The translations under genes were made by a program, and so were the position numbers. From Paenibacillus planticolens (GTDB lineage Bacteria; Bacillota; Bacilli; Paenibacillales; NBRC-103111): 64,000 bases of DNA. This document shows positions 22,168 to 30,695 of the stretch, piece by piece. The stretch is taken from contig NZ_WHNZ01000039.1 in NCBI RefSeq assembly GCF_013141725.1, positions 124,001 through 188,000 on the forward strand. The letters run 5' to 3'. The stretch's first letter is position 1. The number at the start of each line of letters is the position of its first letter. Below the pieces are notes generated by a model. That model was not told where the DNA came from and did no database searches. It was given only the letters and a program-made list of their open reading frames with translations.

Positions 22168-24003
22168 CTACTCATTCAAATGATAGGGCACCGTCGCGAC
22201 GACGATATCTTTATCGGCTTGCAGTTTCGAGCGAATACGTGCGGCAGACTGGTTGTGGAGCAGGCGGTGCCACCATTTTTTCGGCATGAATTGGGGCAGG
22301 ATGACCATAATCGATTGCTTTTCCGAGACATGCGTATCGATTCTTTCAATGAATTCCGCCAGCGGTTTTAAAATGGTACGGTAACGGGATTTGAACACGA
22401 CGAGACGAACGCCGGGGTCCCACTTATCCCATTTCTCCTGCATCGCCTCTTCATCCTCATCCGAAAACGACACGTAGAAAGCAATTACGTTGGGCGATAA
22501 GGATTTGGCATAGTTCAACGACTGCGCCACCACGCGGTGAATGCCCGCTACAGGCACTATGATCACAGGTTCCTTTGTGCATAGACGTTCTTGCGTGATA
22601 TCAATCCGCAGTTGTTTCGCTACGTCATCATAGTGATTGCTGATTTTGGTAATTCCCCAAAGCGCAAGCGGCGTCACGATAATAACAATCCAAGCGCCCT
22701 CGCTAAATTTAGTTATACAGAAAATAATCAAGACGGCGAAGGAAACGATTCCGCCTAAGCCATTAATAAGGAACTTGCCGATCCAGCCGGCGGGGCGCTC
22801 TCTGAACCATTTGCGAACCAAACCGCTTTGGGCAAGTGTAAAAGACAAAAAGACGCCAATCGCATAAAGAGGAATGAGTGCATCGGTTTTTCCTTTAAAA
22901 ATAATGAGCAGAACACTCGCCAAAACACCTAACGTCACAATCCCGTAATGAAACGAGAGCCGGTCCCCCCGATACGAGAACATGCGCGGGAAGTTTTTAT
23001 CCTGTGCCATGATGGAAGATAGGATCGGAAAACCGTTAAAGCTCGTATTCGCTGCCAATACCAGAATCAACATGGTGCCAATCTGTGTCGCATAATACAT
23101 CGCTCCGCGCCCAAACGCCTGCTCCGTAACCATCGACAGAACCGAGGTGTGGCCATGCGGGTCAGGTGCGATCCCATAGCCTAAGCTCAGCAGGGTGACG
23201 CCGCCGAAGACGATCGCCAGCAGCGTACCGAGGGATGCCAGCGTTTTTTTGGCATTTTTGACGGAAGGCGAGCGGAAGTGAGGCACCGCATCGGAAATGG
23301 CCTCAATTCCCGTCACGGCCGAGCAGCCGGATGAGAAGGCTTTTAGAATGACGAATAGCGTCAGTGAGCCCGTCATCGAGCTCGGAACAAACTCGGCGGC
23401 ATGCAGGCTCATCGAACCTGTCAGCATATCGAAGATCCCTTTGCCGATCAGCAATAGAATACATAGGATAAAAAAGTACGTTGGAATCGCGAACACGGTT
23501 CCCGACTCGGACGTGCCCCGCAAATTCAGCCAAACCATCAGCCAGACAAGGATTAAAGCAATAGGGACAATATATGGCACGGTAGCAGGGAAAGCCGATG
23601 TTATCGCCTGCACGCCTGCCGAAATCGAAACCGCAACGGTTAACGTATAATCTATAAGCAGTGAAACCCCTGTGAGTCTTCCCCACATCATACCCAAATT
23701 TTCCTTCGCCACCATGTAGGCTCCGCCACCCATCGGGTAGGCTTCAATCACTTGGCGATAGCTCAAAACAAGAAGCATGATTAAAGCAATAATCGAGATT
23801 GCAATCGGCAATGAGAAAGCAAAAGCAGCAACTCCAACAGTCGCAAGCTCCAGCAAAATCTGCTCCGTGCCATAGGCCACCGAAGACAGGGCATCCGAAG
23901 ATAGGATGGGCAGAGCCTTCCATACCTGCATTTTCTCAGATTCCAGCTCCGCCGATTTCAGCGGTTTGCCGAATACAATCTTTTTCAATGAGTCACTTGT
24001 CAT
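22168..24003 (-). CDS. kimA: KimA (YdaO) family high-affinity potassium importer
   Basis: 611 residues. An APC-fold membrane domain with about 12 hydrophobic segments (ALPILSSDALSSVAYGTEQI; AYPMGGGAYMVAKENLGMMW) is followed from ~residue 460 by a soluble UspA-like domain. This matches B. subtilis KimA, a proton-coupled K+ importer switched off by cyclic di-AMP. The upstream ydaO-type riboswitch and terminator support the call strongly. ATG 24003 with GGGGGA upstream is preferred over TTG 24021. Confidence 0.95.
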   Translation of the reverse strand: MTSDSLKKIVFGKPLKSAELESEKMQVWKALPILSSDALSSVAYGTEQILLELATVGVAAFAFSLPIAISIIALIMLLVLSYRQVIEAYPMGGGAYMVAKENLGMMWGRLTGVSLLIDYTLTVAVSISAGVQAITSAFPATVPYIVPIALILVWLMVWLNLRGTSESGTVFAIPTYFFILCILLLIGKGIFDMLTGSMSLHAAEFVPSSMTGSLTLFVILKAFSSGCSAVTGIEAISDAVPHFRSPSVKNAKKTLASLGTLLAIVFGGVTLLSLGYGIAPDPHGHTSVLSMVTEQAFGRGAMYYATQIGTMLILVLAANTSFNGFPILSSIMAQDKNFPRMFSYRGDRLSFHYGIVTLGVLASVLLIIFKGKTDALIPLYAIGVFLSFTLAQSGLVRKWFRERPAGWIGKFLINGLGGIVSFAVLIIFCITKFSEGAWIVIIVTPLALWGITKISNHYDDVAKQLRIDITQERLCTKEPVIIVPVAGIHRVVAQSLNYAKSLSPNVIAFYVSFSDEDEEAMQEKWDKWDPGVRLVVFKSRYRTILKPLAEFIERIDTHVSEKQSIMVILPQFMPKKWWHRLLHNQSAARIRSKLQADKDIVVATVPYHLNE

Positions 24004-24060
24004 GCTGTGAAATTCCCCCAAATAACCTAGTTTTCAGCTTGATTTCCCCTTTTTGGGCGC

Positions 24061-24086
24061 AAAAAAACACAAGGATAGACCTTGTG
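24061..24086 (-). terminator. riboswitch-linked terminator upstream of kimA
   Basis: CACAAGG-loop-CCTTGTG stem followed by seven T on the minus strand, between the riboswitch aptamer and the kimA start. Expected to stop transcription when cyclic di-AMP is bound. Confidence 0.92.
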
Positions 24087-24232
24087 CTTAGCCACATGTT
24101 CTCCTTTCTCACGATCGCTTACGAGGTTAGCTGACGGGTTCGGGCTGCGAGAAATCTGCCCTAAAGATACTTGCCGCGTGCGAAGCGACGTACCTTACTC
24201 ACCCCGGTTGAAACCTGTGGTTCCCCCGCTTT
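24087..24232 (-). promoter_or_regulatory. ydaO-type cyclic di-AMP riboswitch
   Basis: On the minus strand the leader reads GCGGGGGAACCACAGGTTTC, then CCGGGGTGAGTAAG, with the late AACCCGTCAGCTAACC block. These are the conserved parts of the ydaO/yuaA class. It controls the KimA importer, consistent with cyclic di-AMP limiting potassium uptake. Confidence 0.95.
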
Positions 24233-24447
24233 TCTGTTAAGAAAATTAAGCGAAATATTCAACTGTTAACGTACGAGTTGATACTACTCTCTTATTCGCA
24301 CATAGTAAAGGAGAGAAAAATCTTAAAAAAGATTATTCCCTCCCCGCATTTAATTGATAATTCGCTTACAATGGCCTAATCCTTTCAGTATCTCCGATTA
24401 TCTAGCCTTTCGTCTGATTCCTTGGGTTTTAGGTGATTTTGACAAAA

Positions 24448-25677
24448 TTAATTTCTGACATGATGATTCCTTGTGGCTTGTTTTTGCTTGAAAATCATCT
24501 TTTTCCAGATAAGAGGGATACCCCCAATGAGAAATAAATAGCGGGCATCGATCATTTTTTTGAGGAAAGCGGCAAATTTGCCTTTCACTTTCTTGACCTT
24601 CAGGATACCGATCGCTTCTCCGCGACCCAACGAGGCAACCGTCCCTTTGTAATCATAGGCAAAAGGTCTTAGCGGGTTCCCCCTCAGGCTATGGATCACA
24701 TTTCTCGCCGTATTATGGCCCTGCTGAACGGCAATTTGGGCATTCGCCGGGTATTGGGTGCCTTCCGGGCTCATGACAATGGAACAATCCCCCGTTATAA
24801 ACACGTCAGGGAACTGCAAGGAACGCAAGTAGTCATCCACTTTGACCCTGCCGCGTTGAACGTGGAAGCCCGCTTCCTGCAGCAAGGAATTCCCGCGGAC
24901 GCCCCCCGACCAAATAACGGTGCCGGCACGAATGAATTGACCGTCCCCCAACAGGACGCCGTCAGGCTCGCAAGCCTTAATTGCCGTAGATAATTTATAC
25001 TGAACCCCTTTGCGGCGCATCACTTCCATGCCGTATTCCACGAGATCGTTAGGCAAACCTGGCGGCAGAGCGGTAGGCGATGCTTCGATATTAATGATCT
25101 GAACAAGCGACGGATCGACATCAAACGTTCGGCAAAGCACAGGCACACGGTCTGCCAATTCGCCGACAAATTCCGTTCCGGTGAACCCCGCGCCTCCGAC
25201 GACGAAGGTCAAGTATTCCTTATGTTTGGAATCCAATTTATATTTAGCGAACATATATTGGGTATGCTGGCGGATGAACCGGACGCTGTTAATGCTGTTT
25301 ATCGACATGGCATGCTCCCGCAGTCCCGGAATGCCGAAGGTTTCCGTCTCACTTCCAAGCCCCACAACGAGGTAATCGTATGTGAGAACTTCATCGGTGA
25401 GAATCACCTTCTTCTCTTCGGGCAAAATCTGCCGAACCGTCGCCTTAATAAAATGAATTTTCCGCTCGTCAATCAATTCCCTGATCGCCACACGCGCATT
25501 TTCATGATGATCAGTGCCGGCTGCCGGCATATGCAGATGCGTCGTCATGTAATGATAATCGTGTTTGTTCACCAGCGTGACAGCCGCTTCGCCTGATTTG
25601 ATCAGCTTCTGCAGCCTTATTGCCGTTACAATCCCTCCGTAGCCTGCACCCAGAATAACCACCTTCGGTTTACTCAT
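24448..25677 (-). CDS. ndh: type II NADH dehydrogenase (FAD-dependent)
   Basis: 409 residues. FAD Rossmann motif VVILGAGYGGIVTA at the N-terminus, second NAD-binding motif FVVGGAGFTGTEFVGEL near residue 165, and FAD-contact ITGDCSIV near 295. The C-terminal basic amphipathic region (FLKKMIDARYLFLIGGIPLI) would bind the membrane surface. It passes electrons from NADH to menaquinone without pumping protons. Closest to the YumB/Ndh group of Bacillus. The 3' gap toward the kimA leader holds no gene. Confidence 0.93.
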   Translation of the reverse strand: MSKPKVVILGAGYGGIVTAIRLQKLIKSGEAAVTLVNKHDYHYMTTHLHMPAAGTDHHENARVAIRELIDERKIHFIKATVRQILPEEKKVILTDEVLTYDYLVVGLGSETETFGIPGLREHAMSINSINSVRFIRQHTQYMFAKYKLDSKHKEYLTFVVGGAGFTGTEFVGELADRVPVLCRTFDVDPSLVQIINIEASPTALPPGLPNDLVEYGMEVMRRKGVQYKLSTAIKACEPDGVLLGDGQFIRAGTVIWSGGVRGNSLLQEAGFHVQRGRVKVDDYLRSLQFPDVFITGDCSIVMSPEGTQYPANAQIAVQQGHNTARNVIHSLRGNPLRPFAYDYKGTVASLGRGEAIGILKVKKVKGKFAAFLKKMIDARYLFLIGGIPLIWKKMIFKQKQATRNHHVRN

Positions 25678-25849
25678 CCGAACCCTCTCCTCCGATTAAA
25701 TCATCTATCAAACCACACAAGGTTGTCATGTGAAAAAAATCACATAGTTACTCAGGATGCACTGCATGGTTTGCTCTTGTATTAGTATATGAGCACCCTC
25801 GCAAAAAATCACCGAAATATGCCCTGGCAAGGCCAAAAAGGGCAGACGG

Positions 25850-26020
25850 GTGGAGGCGGTGGGTGCGGGCTGCGACGTGGGATACAGCGCGGGCTGCGAC
25901 GATTCGGGCGTGGGCTGCGGCGCGACTACGGCACGGGATTCGGGCGCGACTACGGCGCGGGTTGCGACGCGGGATACGGGCGTGGGATACGGCACGGGAT
26001 ACAGGCGTGGGCAGGCGGTG
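25850..26020. repeat. G-rich degenerate 12-bp tandem repeat
   Basis: Read on the plus strand this is a run of ~12-bp periods such as CGACTACGGCAC, GGGATTCGGGCG and GGGATACGGGCG. Open frames through it on both strands are repeat by-products without convincing starts. It lies upstream of the ndh gene and next to a palindromic quartet. Confidence 0.75.
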
Positions 26021-26091
26021 GCTGCGGTTCTTTTTCGGGTGGAATCGAAAGAAGTAGCGACTAGCAGCTCATAAGAGGCAACCGCATTTTC

Positions 26092-26279
26092 TCGTTGGAT
26101 GAAATCCAATGAGAGCACCCTTATGAGGCGGAATTTCCGTTTTTCATTGTATGAAATCCAACGAGACCCGCCGAAATCCCCCCATTGAGTGCAAATCCCC
26201 CACTCCCCGTTGGATTTTGTCCAATAAAACCAACATTTTAGCGCTAAATTTTGCCTTTTCGTTGGATTTCCTCCAATCA
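26092..26279. repeat. intergenic palindromic quartet, core type C
   Basis: Four units with GTTGGAT...ATCCAA-type palindromes at 26092-26112, 26144-26166, 26208-26226 and 26259-26279. Centre spacings are about 53, 62 and 52 bp. This one lies between two co-directional genes rather than convergent ones. Confidence 0.82.
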
Positions 26280-26299
26280 GACTCCGCTCGCAGCTCCTC

Positions 26300-27064
26300 C
26301 TAAGCCCCTGACCTCGCTTTATCGTGCAAGCGGCGCAGTCGAAAGCTGTTCATGCCAGCCACGCCCAACTCCTCCAGCAGGCCATAATTTGCCCAAGCCC
26401 CAACGACGGCGCCAATGCCGGGCAGCAACTGAAGCATTTTACGGAAATCGATCGTATCGCGGTATTCCTGCTGCAGCTGCAGCCAATCGACTTGGTCCAT
26501 ATAAGCTTCAGCGGGCGGAAAGCTGCTTGCGATGTCGTGCCAATTTTTGATCGTACGCAGCAGATCCGGCTTTTTCGCAGGGCTAGAGAAGGCCAGCTGA
26601 AACACATACAAAACAAACAGCCGCTCTCTGTAATCCTTCGTGGAGTAGCCGTAAGCATGCGCAAGTTCGAACAGAAATTTCAATTTTATGCCGATCAGAA
26701 TCGGGAAATCCGCCAATCCCAGCAAAATTCCACCCGCTCCTGTGCCTGCTCCCTCGGCGGCGGCAATCTTTTTGTAGAGCGATAGCAATTCTTCCGCCTT
26801 GGCGTCGCTTTCAGCTAAAGAAGCGCCGACAAGCGGTTCATTTTGAGGAATATAATTCATCCCGAACAACGTCGTCTGGAACATCCCTTTGACGGTTGCC
26901 GTTATCGTTTTGTGCACTTTTTCGGGAATCAGCTTATTGATGTTCGTTGAGACGGATTTCGAGGCTTTTTCGATCAAATTTGGCATTTTCTGCTGACGAA
27001 TTTCCCAGCGTTTCACTTGCCGCAGCATCTGCTGCTCATAGATGGTGTACTCCGAAAATTCCAT
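26300..27064 (-). CDS. EcsC family protein
   Basis: 254 residues. The central block LSLYKKIAAAEGAGTGAGGI, LGLADFPILIGIKLKFLFEL and AHAYGYSTKDYRERLFVLYV matches the EcsC family, encoded beside an ABC exporter in B. subtilis but of unknown biochemical role. Two hydrophobic stretches suggest membrane association. ATG 27064 chosen; a GTG at 27073 is possible. Confidence 0.85.
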   Translation of the reverse strand: MEFSEYTIYEQQMLRQVKRWEIRQQKMPNLIEKASKSVSTNINKLIPEKVHKTITATVKGMFQTTLFGMNYIPQNEPLVGASLAESDAKAEELLSLYKKIAAAEGAGTGAGGILLGLADFPILIGIKLKFLFELAHAYGYSTKDYRERLFVLYVFQLAFSSPAKKPDLLRTIKNWHDIASSFPPAEAYMDQVDWLQLQQEYRDTIDFRKMLQLLPGIGAVVGAWANYGLLEELGVAGMNSFRLRRLHDKARSGA

Positions 27065-27208
27065 GCTTGTCACCGCCGTCCGCTTTTCTTAGTCAAAGTA
27101 TAGTATACGGGACTCCCCGGCTCAAGATGCTCCCTCTGTCCCCTTCTGCCAGGCCCTCAAACCCAAGACAAAGAAGCAGCCCATCCATAATGAGCTGCCT
27201 CTCCTATA

Positions 27209-28882
27209 TTAGTAACGCATGTACAACAGCAGGCCAAAAGCCGCCCCGCTCAAAATCACGAGCAGCGTATCCTTGGCTTGCCAGCTTAACGTGCTTTTCT
27301 TCAGCAGTTGGTGTTTGCCGTCGATTTTTTTCATTTCCATCGCTACGGTCATTTGCTCCGCTTTGTGAAACATGGCGAGCAGCAAAGGAACCACCAGCGC
27401 CGGGATATCCTTCATCCGCACCAAGCCAGGCCGAATCGCCGCTTTGCCTCTGGCCCTTACGATCGCTGAGAAGCGCTGCCACTCCCGCAAAATAAGCGGA
27501 ATGAAGCGAAACAGAAGCGAGACGGCCAAAGCAAATGACTCCACCGGCAGCTTCATTCTGCGAAAAAAGGCTAAAGCCCAGTTTAGTCCCTGCACAAGCT
27601 GGCCATAAGACGTAGACACGGCTAGCCAGTAGCCGGCCATCAGGATCAGAAACAGACGCGTGAGCGTGAAAGCCGCGCTCCAGCCGCTTTCCGGCGAGAA
27701 GCCCAGTGGGAAACGGCCTTCTCCCGCCTTCCACTCCAAGCCTGCCAACATGATCGAAATGAACATGAAGCTCAGAAAAGGCACGGCAATCTTCCAGCTG
27801 CCGCGAATCGCGGAGCGCGGTAGGCCGAGGAACGACAGGCCGAGGAGCAGCGCCGAAGCCGCGAGGCCGCTCCACACCTGCTGCTGCATCGTTCCGATGA
27901 CGAGCAGCAGGTAGAGCAGCCACTTCGCTCGCGGATCGAGCGCCAGCCACGCGGCCTGCGGCGGCGCAGCGGCGGCAGCTGCGCGAGCCTCGCGAGCGGG
28001 CTCCGGCGCTGCCGCTTGCGGCGCCGGCTCCGGGCTGGCGCTGCCGCGCTCGCGCAGCGCCTCGCATATCGCCGGCACAGCCAGCGCCGGCGTAAGCAAA
28101 TCCGGCGCGATGGCGATACCGCAGCGCGCAAGCACCAGAGCGGCCTCCACGCAGCTCGGGAGGCCGACCCCCGCGCGCGTGAGCAGCTCCGGCGCGCGGC
28201 ATAAAGCTTCCGGCGAGCCGTCGAAGACGAGCTCGCCGCGGTCTAACACAAGGACACGGTCTGCCAGCGGCAGAAACGTGTCCAGGTCATGCGTGGCGAT
28301 GACGAAGCCGCCACGGTCTCTCTCGCGAATCATGCGCAGCAATTCGCGGACGGCCGCCGCCTCGAGGCCGGCGGTTGGCTCATCCATGAGGAGCCAATCC
28401 GGTGCCGTGGCGAAGGTCGTGGCCAGCGCGAGCCGGCGCTGCTCGCCGCCGCTAAGCGCAAAAGGCGACCGCTCCAAGGCGAAGGCGCCATGGGGGTCGA
28501 GGTCGGCGCAAGCGGCGCGAATGCGGTGCTCGCGTTCGTCCGCTGCGAGCCGGTAAGGGCGCAGCGAGTAGGCGAATTCCCCACGGATGCTGCCTGCGAA
28601 CAACTGCTGCTCCGGGAATTGGAAGATCAAGCCCAGACGCAGAAGGCTGGCTTGGTCTACCTTCTTTTTATGCCACAACGGTTGTCCGTCGAGTGCTATC
28701 GTTCCTTCGGCTGGCTCCACAATGCCTGCCATCACCTGGAGAAGCGTAGATTTTCCTGAACCCGTATGCCCGATTAATACCGTAACTGAACCATCCGGGA
28801 GCTCGAGACTGATATCTTTCAGCAGGTGATGATTGGCGTCATCCGGAGCATTTATTTGAATATTTTGCAAGGTTATCGACAT
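27209..28882 (-). CDS. ECF transporter fusion: ATPase (EcfA) plus transmembrane EcfT
   Basis: 557 residues. Residues 1-~240 are an ABC ATPase: Walker A GHTGSGKST, Q-loop FQFPEQQLF, signature LSGGEQRR, Walker B DWLLMDEPTAG, switch His in IATHDLD. An Ala/Pro-rich linker (~285-315) leads to an EcfT membrane domain with about five hydrophobic segments and the coupling-helix motif VRARGK. These are usually separate genes. With the EcfA gene just upstream (10-bp overlap) and the divergent bioY it should form a biotin ECF importer. The linker region is very GC-rich. Confidence 0.92.
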   Translation of the reverse strand: MSITLQNIQINAPDDANHHLLKDISLELPDGSVTVLIGHTGSGKSTLLQVMAGIVEPAEGTIALDGQPLWHKKKVDQASLLRLGLIFQFPEQQLFAGSIRGEFAYSLRPYRLAADEREHRIRAACADLDPHGAFALERSPFALSGGEQRRLALATTFATAPDWLLMDEPTAGLEAAAVRELLRMIRERDRGGFVIATHDLDTFLPLADRVLVLDRGELVFDGSPEALCRAPELLTRAGVGLPSCVEAALVLARCGIAIAPDLLTPALAVPAICEALRERGSASPEPAPQAAAPEPAREARAAAAAAPPQAAWLALDPRAKWLLYLLLVIGTMQQQVWSGLAASALLLGLSFLGLPRSAIRGSWKIAVPFLSFMFISIMLAGLEWKAGEGRFPLGFSPESGWSAAFTLTRLFLILMAGYWLAVSTSYGQLVQGLNWALAFFRRMKLPVESFALAVSLLFRFIPLILREWQRFSAIVRARGKAAIRPGLVRMKDIPALVVPLLLAMFHKAEQMTVAMEMKKIDGKHQLLKKSTLSWQAKDTLLVILSGAAFGLLLYMRY

Positions 28883-29709
28883 GAAGTTGCCACCGCCTCG
28901 CCCAGTTCATCCATATCCAAAGGGAGCAGACGAAGCTTGACGCCTTGCTGAAGCAAGCCGAACGCTGTTTTGACCACATAGGGCGAATCCAGCCCTAACT
29001 CGGAACAAGGTGTTTTCTCCAGCATTTTCTCTTCGGTCTCCCCATAAAAGAACCCCCTCGGCTCTCCTTCAAACGTAATCCGTCCTTCGCCAAATCCAAT
29101 GACGCGCGTCGCATCCGCCACTTCTTCCAGCCGGTGAGTGATCCAAACGATCGTCGTTCCGCGCTGATGGGCTTGGCGCACCGCTTGACGAACTTCTTTT
29201 CTTGCTGCGGGATCCAGCATGGCCGTCGGTTCGTCCAGCACTAAAAGTCCAGGCTCCACCGCGAGGGCTGCCGCCAGATTAACCAGCTGCTTCTGCCCTC
29301 CCGATAAAGTAGAAAGCGTCCGTTCGAGCGGGAGCGACAAGCCCACCGCCGAAAGGATTCGACGATACCAAGCCTGACGTTCATCCCGTGTTAGCTCCTG
29401 CGAACCCGGCAGGTAGTCAAGCTCCTCCTGAATGGTTTCACCCACGAACTGGGCGTCCGGCAGCTGCAGCACGCCTCTGAATTGCTTCTGCTCATTGCGC
29501 ACCATTTCCCCGCTTGAGAGCGGACTTAAGCCCAGCAAGGTGCTGGCTAAGGTGCTTTTGCCGCTGCCGTTCGGGCCGATGACAACCAGCCATTCGCCTT
29601 TATAAATATTTAAAGAAACGTCCGACCATACCCGCCGGCCTTCTTCCGATGCTGTTCGATAGACAACGGAGGCTCTCTGCAAAGAAGCCACAATTTCTCG
29701 ATTTCCCAT
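28873..29709 (-). CDS. ECF transporter ATPase (EcfA1 / BioM-like)
   Basis: 278 residues. Walker A GPNGSGKST, Q-loop LQLPDAQFVG, signature LSGGQKQ, Walker B LLVLDEPTAMLDP, and switch His in WITHRLEE. The last ~60 residues match the C-terminal extension of energy-coupling-factor ATPases. It pairs with the ATPase half of the fused protein downstream to form the heterodimeric motor. ATG 29709, divergent from bioY across a BirA-like operator. Confidence 0.93.
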   Translation of the reverse strand: MGNREIVASLQRASVVYRTASEEGRRVWSDVSLNIYKGEWLVVIGPNGSGKSTLASTLLGLSPLSSGEMVRNEQKQFRGVLQLPDAQFVGETIQEELDYLPGSQELTRDERQAWYRRILSAVGLSLPLERTLSTLSGGQKQLVNLAAALAVEPGLLVLDEPTAMLDPAARKEVRQAVRQAHQRGTTIVWITHRLEEVADATRVIGFGEGRITFEGEPRGFFYGETEEKMLEKTPCSELGLDSPYVVKTAFGLLQQGVKLRLLPLDMDELGEAVATSCR

Positions 29710-29762
29710 ATCTAAAATGTCCTTCCACTTTCACAAAAGATGTGCTATGATCTGATTGGTCA

Positions 29763-29797
29763 ATTGTCAACCTTTTATTTTTGATGAAGTTAACAAT
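29763..29797. promoter_or_regulatory. candidate BirA (biotin) operator
   Basis: Inverted repeat ATTGTCAAC - 17 bp - GTTAACAAT (one mismatch) between the divergent ecfA and bioY genes. It resembles the TTGTTAAC...GTTAACAA operators bound by BirA in Bacillus bio operons. Its place between the genes would let biotin repress both sides. Confidence 0.75.
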
Positions 29798-29833
29798 ACA
29801 TAAACAATAACAGAAACAGGAGCGATCAACAAT

Positions 29834-30436
29834 ATGAAACTCACTCTGCGCGGCGTTGTTTTCAGTGCCCTTTTTGCAGCTATTCTTGTGTTATTCAGCT
29901 TTGCTCAGATTTCACTGCCTTTTACACCTGTCCCAATTACCTTGCAAACGTTAGCGGTTATGCTCGCCGGCGGCTTGCTTGGGGCACGTTATGGCTTCTT
30001 AAGTATGGCCCTGGTTGTTATCCTGACGGCTATCGGCTTTCCGCTGCTTCACGGAAATGGCGGTTTAGGCGTCGTGCTGGGGCCTACAGGCGGCTTTATT
30101 ATGATCTGGCCGTTCTGTGCTATGCTGATCGGTCTGATTTTACCGCGTATTCGCGTGAATGGCATCATGGGCTATATTGCAGCTTTTCTCGTTATTGAGA
30201 TTTTCGGTTCCCTTATCCAATATCTTGCCGGGGTTCCGTGGTTGATGTACAAAGTGCCAACTTATACGTTTGCAAAAGCTATGACTGCCGCTTGTTACCC
30301 GTTCCTCTTGGGCGATGCGCTCAAAGCTGTGGTTGCCGTGCTTATCATTGTGCCGGTTCGCCAAGTGTTTTCTCCTGCACGGCTTACAGGTTCGTCTTCG
30401 CATAGCGTTGTGCAACGCACGGATGCCCGTATGTAA
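29834..30436 (+). CDS. bioY: biotin transporter BioY (ECF S component)
   Basis: 200 residues with six hydrophobic segments. LPFTPVPITLQTLAVMLAGG and the GPTGGFIMIWPF segment are BioY hallmarks. It binds biotin in the membrane and is energised by the EcfA/EcfA-T proteins encoded divergently. AGGAG site 11 nt before the ATG. The C-terminal ~20 residues are polar and not conserved in the family. Confidence 0.95.
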   Translation: MKLTLRGVVFSALFAAILVLFSFAQISLPFTPVPITLQTLAVMLAGGLLGARYGFLSMALVVILTAIGFPLLHGNGGLGVVLGPTGGFIMIWPFCAMLIGLILPRIRVNGIMGYIAAFLVIEIFGSLIQYLAGVPWLMYKVPTYTFAKAMTAACYPFLLGDALKAVVAVLIIVPVRQVFSPARLTGSSSHSVVQRTDARM

Positions 30437-30469
30437 TGTAGTATCGTATAGTGATGCGTGAAATATCTT

Positions 30470-30508
30470 AGCCTTATTGCTCATTCCTTGAGCGGTAAGG
30501 CTTTTTTT
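30470..30508 (+). terminator. intrinsic terminator after bioY
   Basis: AGCCTTATTGCTCA / TTGAGCGGTAAGGCT stem with 3-4 nt loop followed by seven T. Confidence 0.93.
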
Positions 30509-30695
30509 CTGTCATTTCCGTTTTCATTCCCGCAAGGCGATTTTTACGTTTTTGTAATGCCCAGGTCTGTTTTTTTATTCGATTGTAATGCTCTGGCATG
30601 TAAGCTTGTTCTTGTAACCGACAGTACGAAGCATGCTGCATGATGAAATGCTTTTATCTCAAGCAGCCCCATTATATTGAATAGGAGTGTTATAA

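Noticed and set aside
24300..24345. Terminator for ndh
   Set aside because: AATCTT/AAGATT gives only a weak AT-only stem; too little to call.
25726..26118. A 130-residue minus-strand frame (and plus-strand Gly/Arg-rich frames)
   Set aside because: They run through a degenerate 12-bp tandem repeat, lack ribosome-binding sites and have no protein-like composition.
27204..28202. A 332-residue frame overlapping the EcfA-EcfT fusion
   Set aside because: Arg/Ala/Gly-rich shadow in GC-rich DNA; the other frame carries all ABC motifs and EcfT segments.
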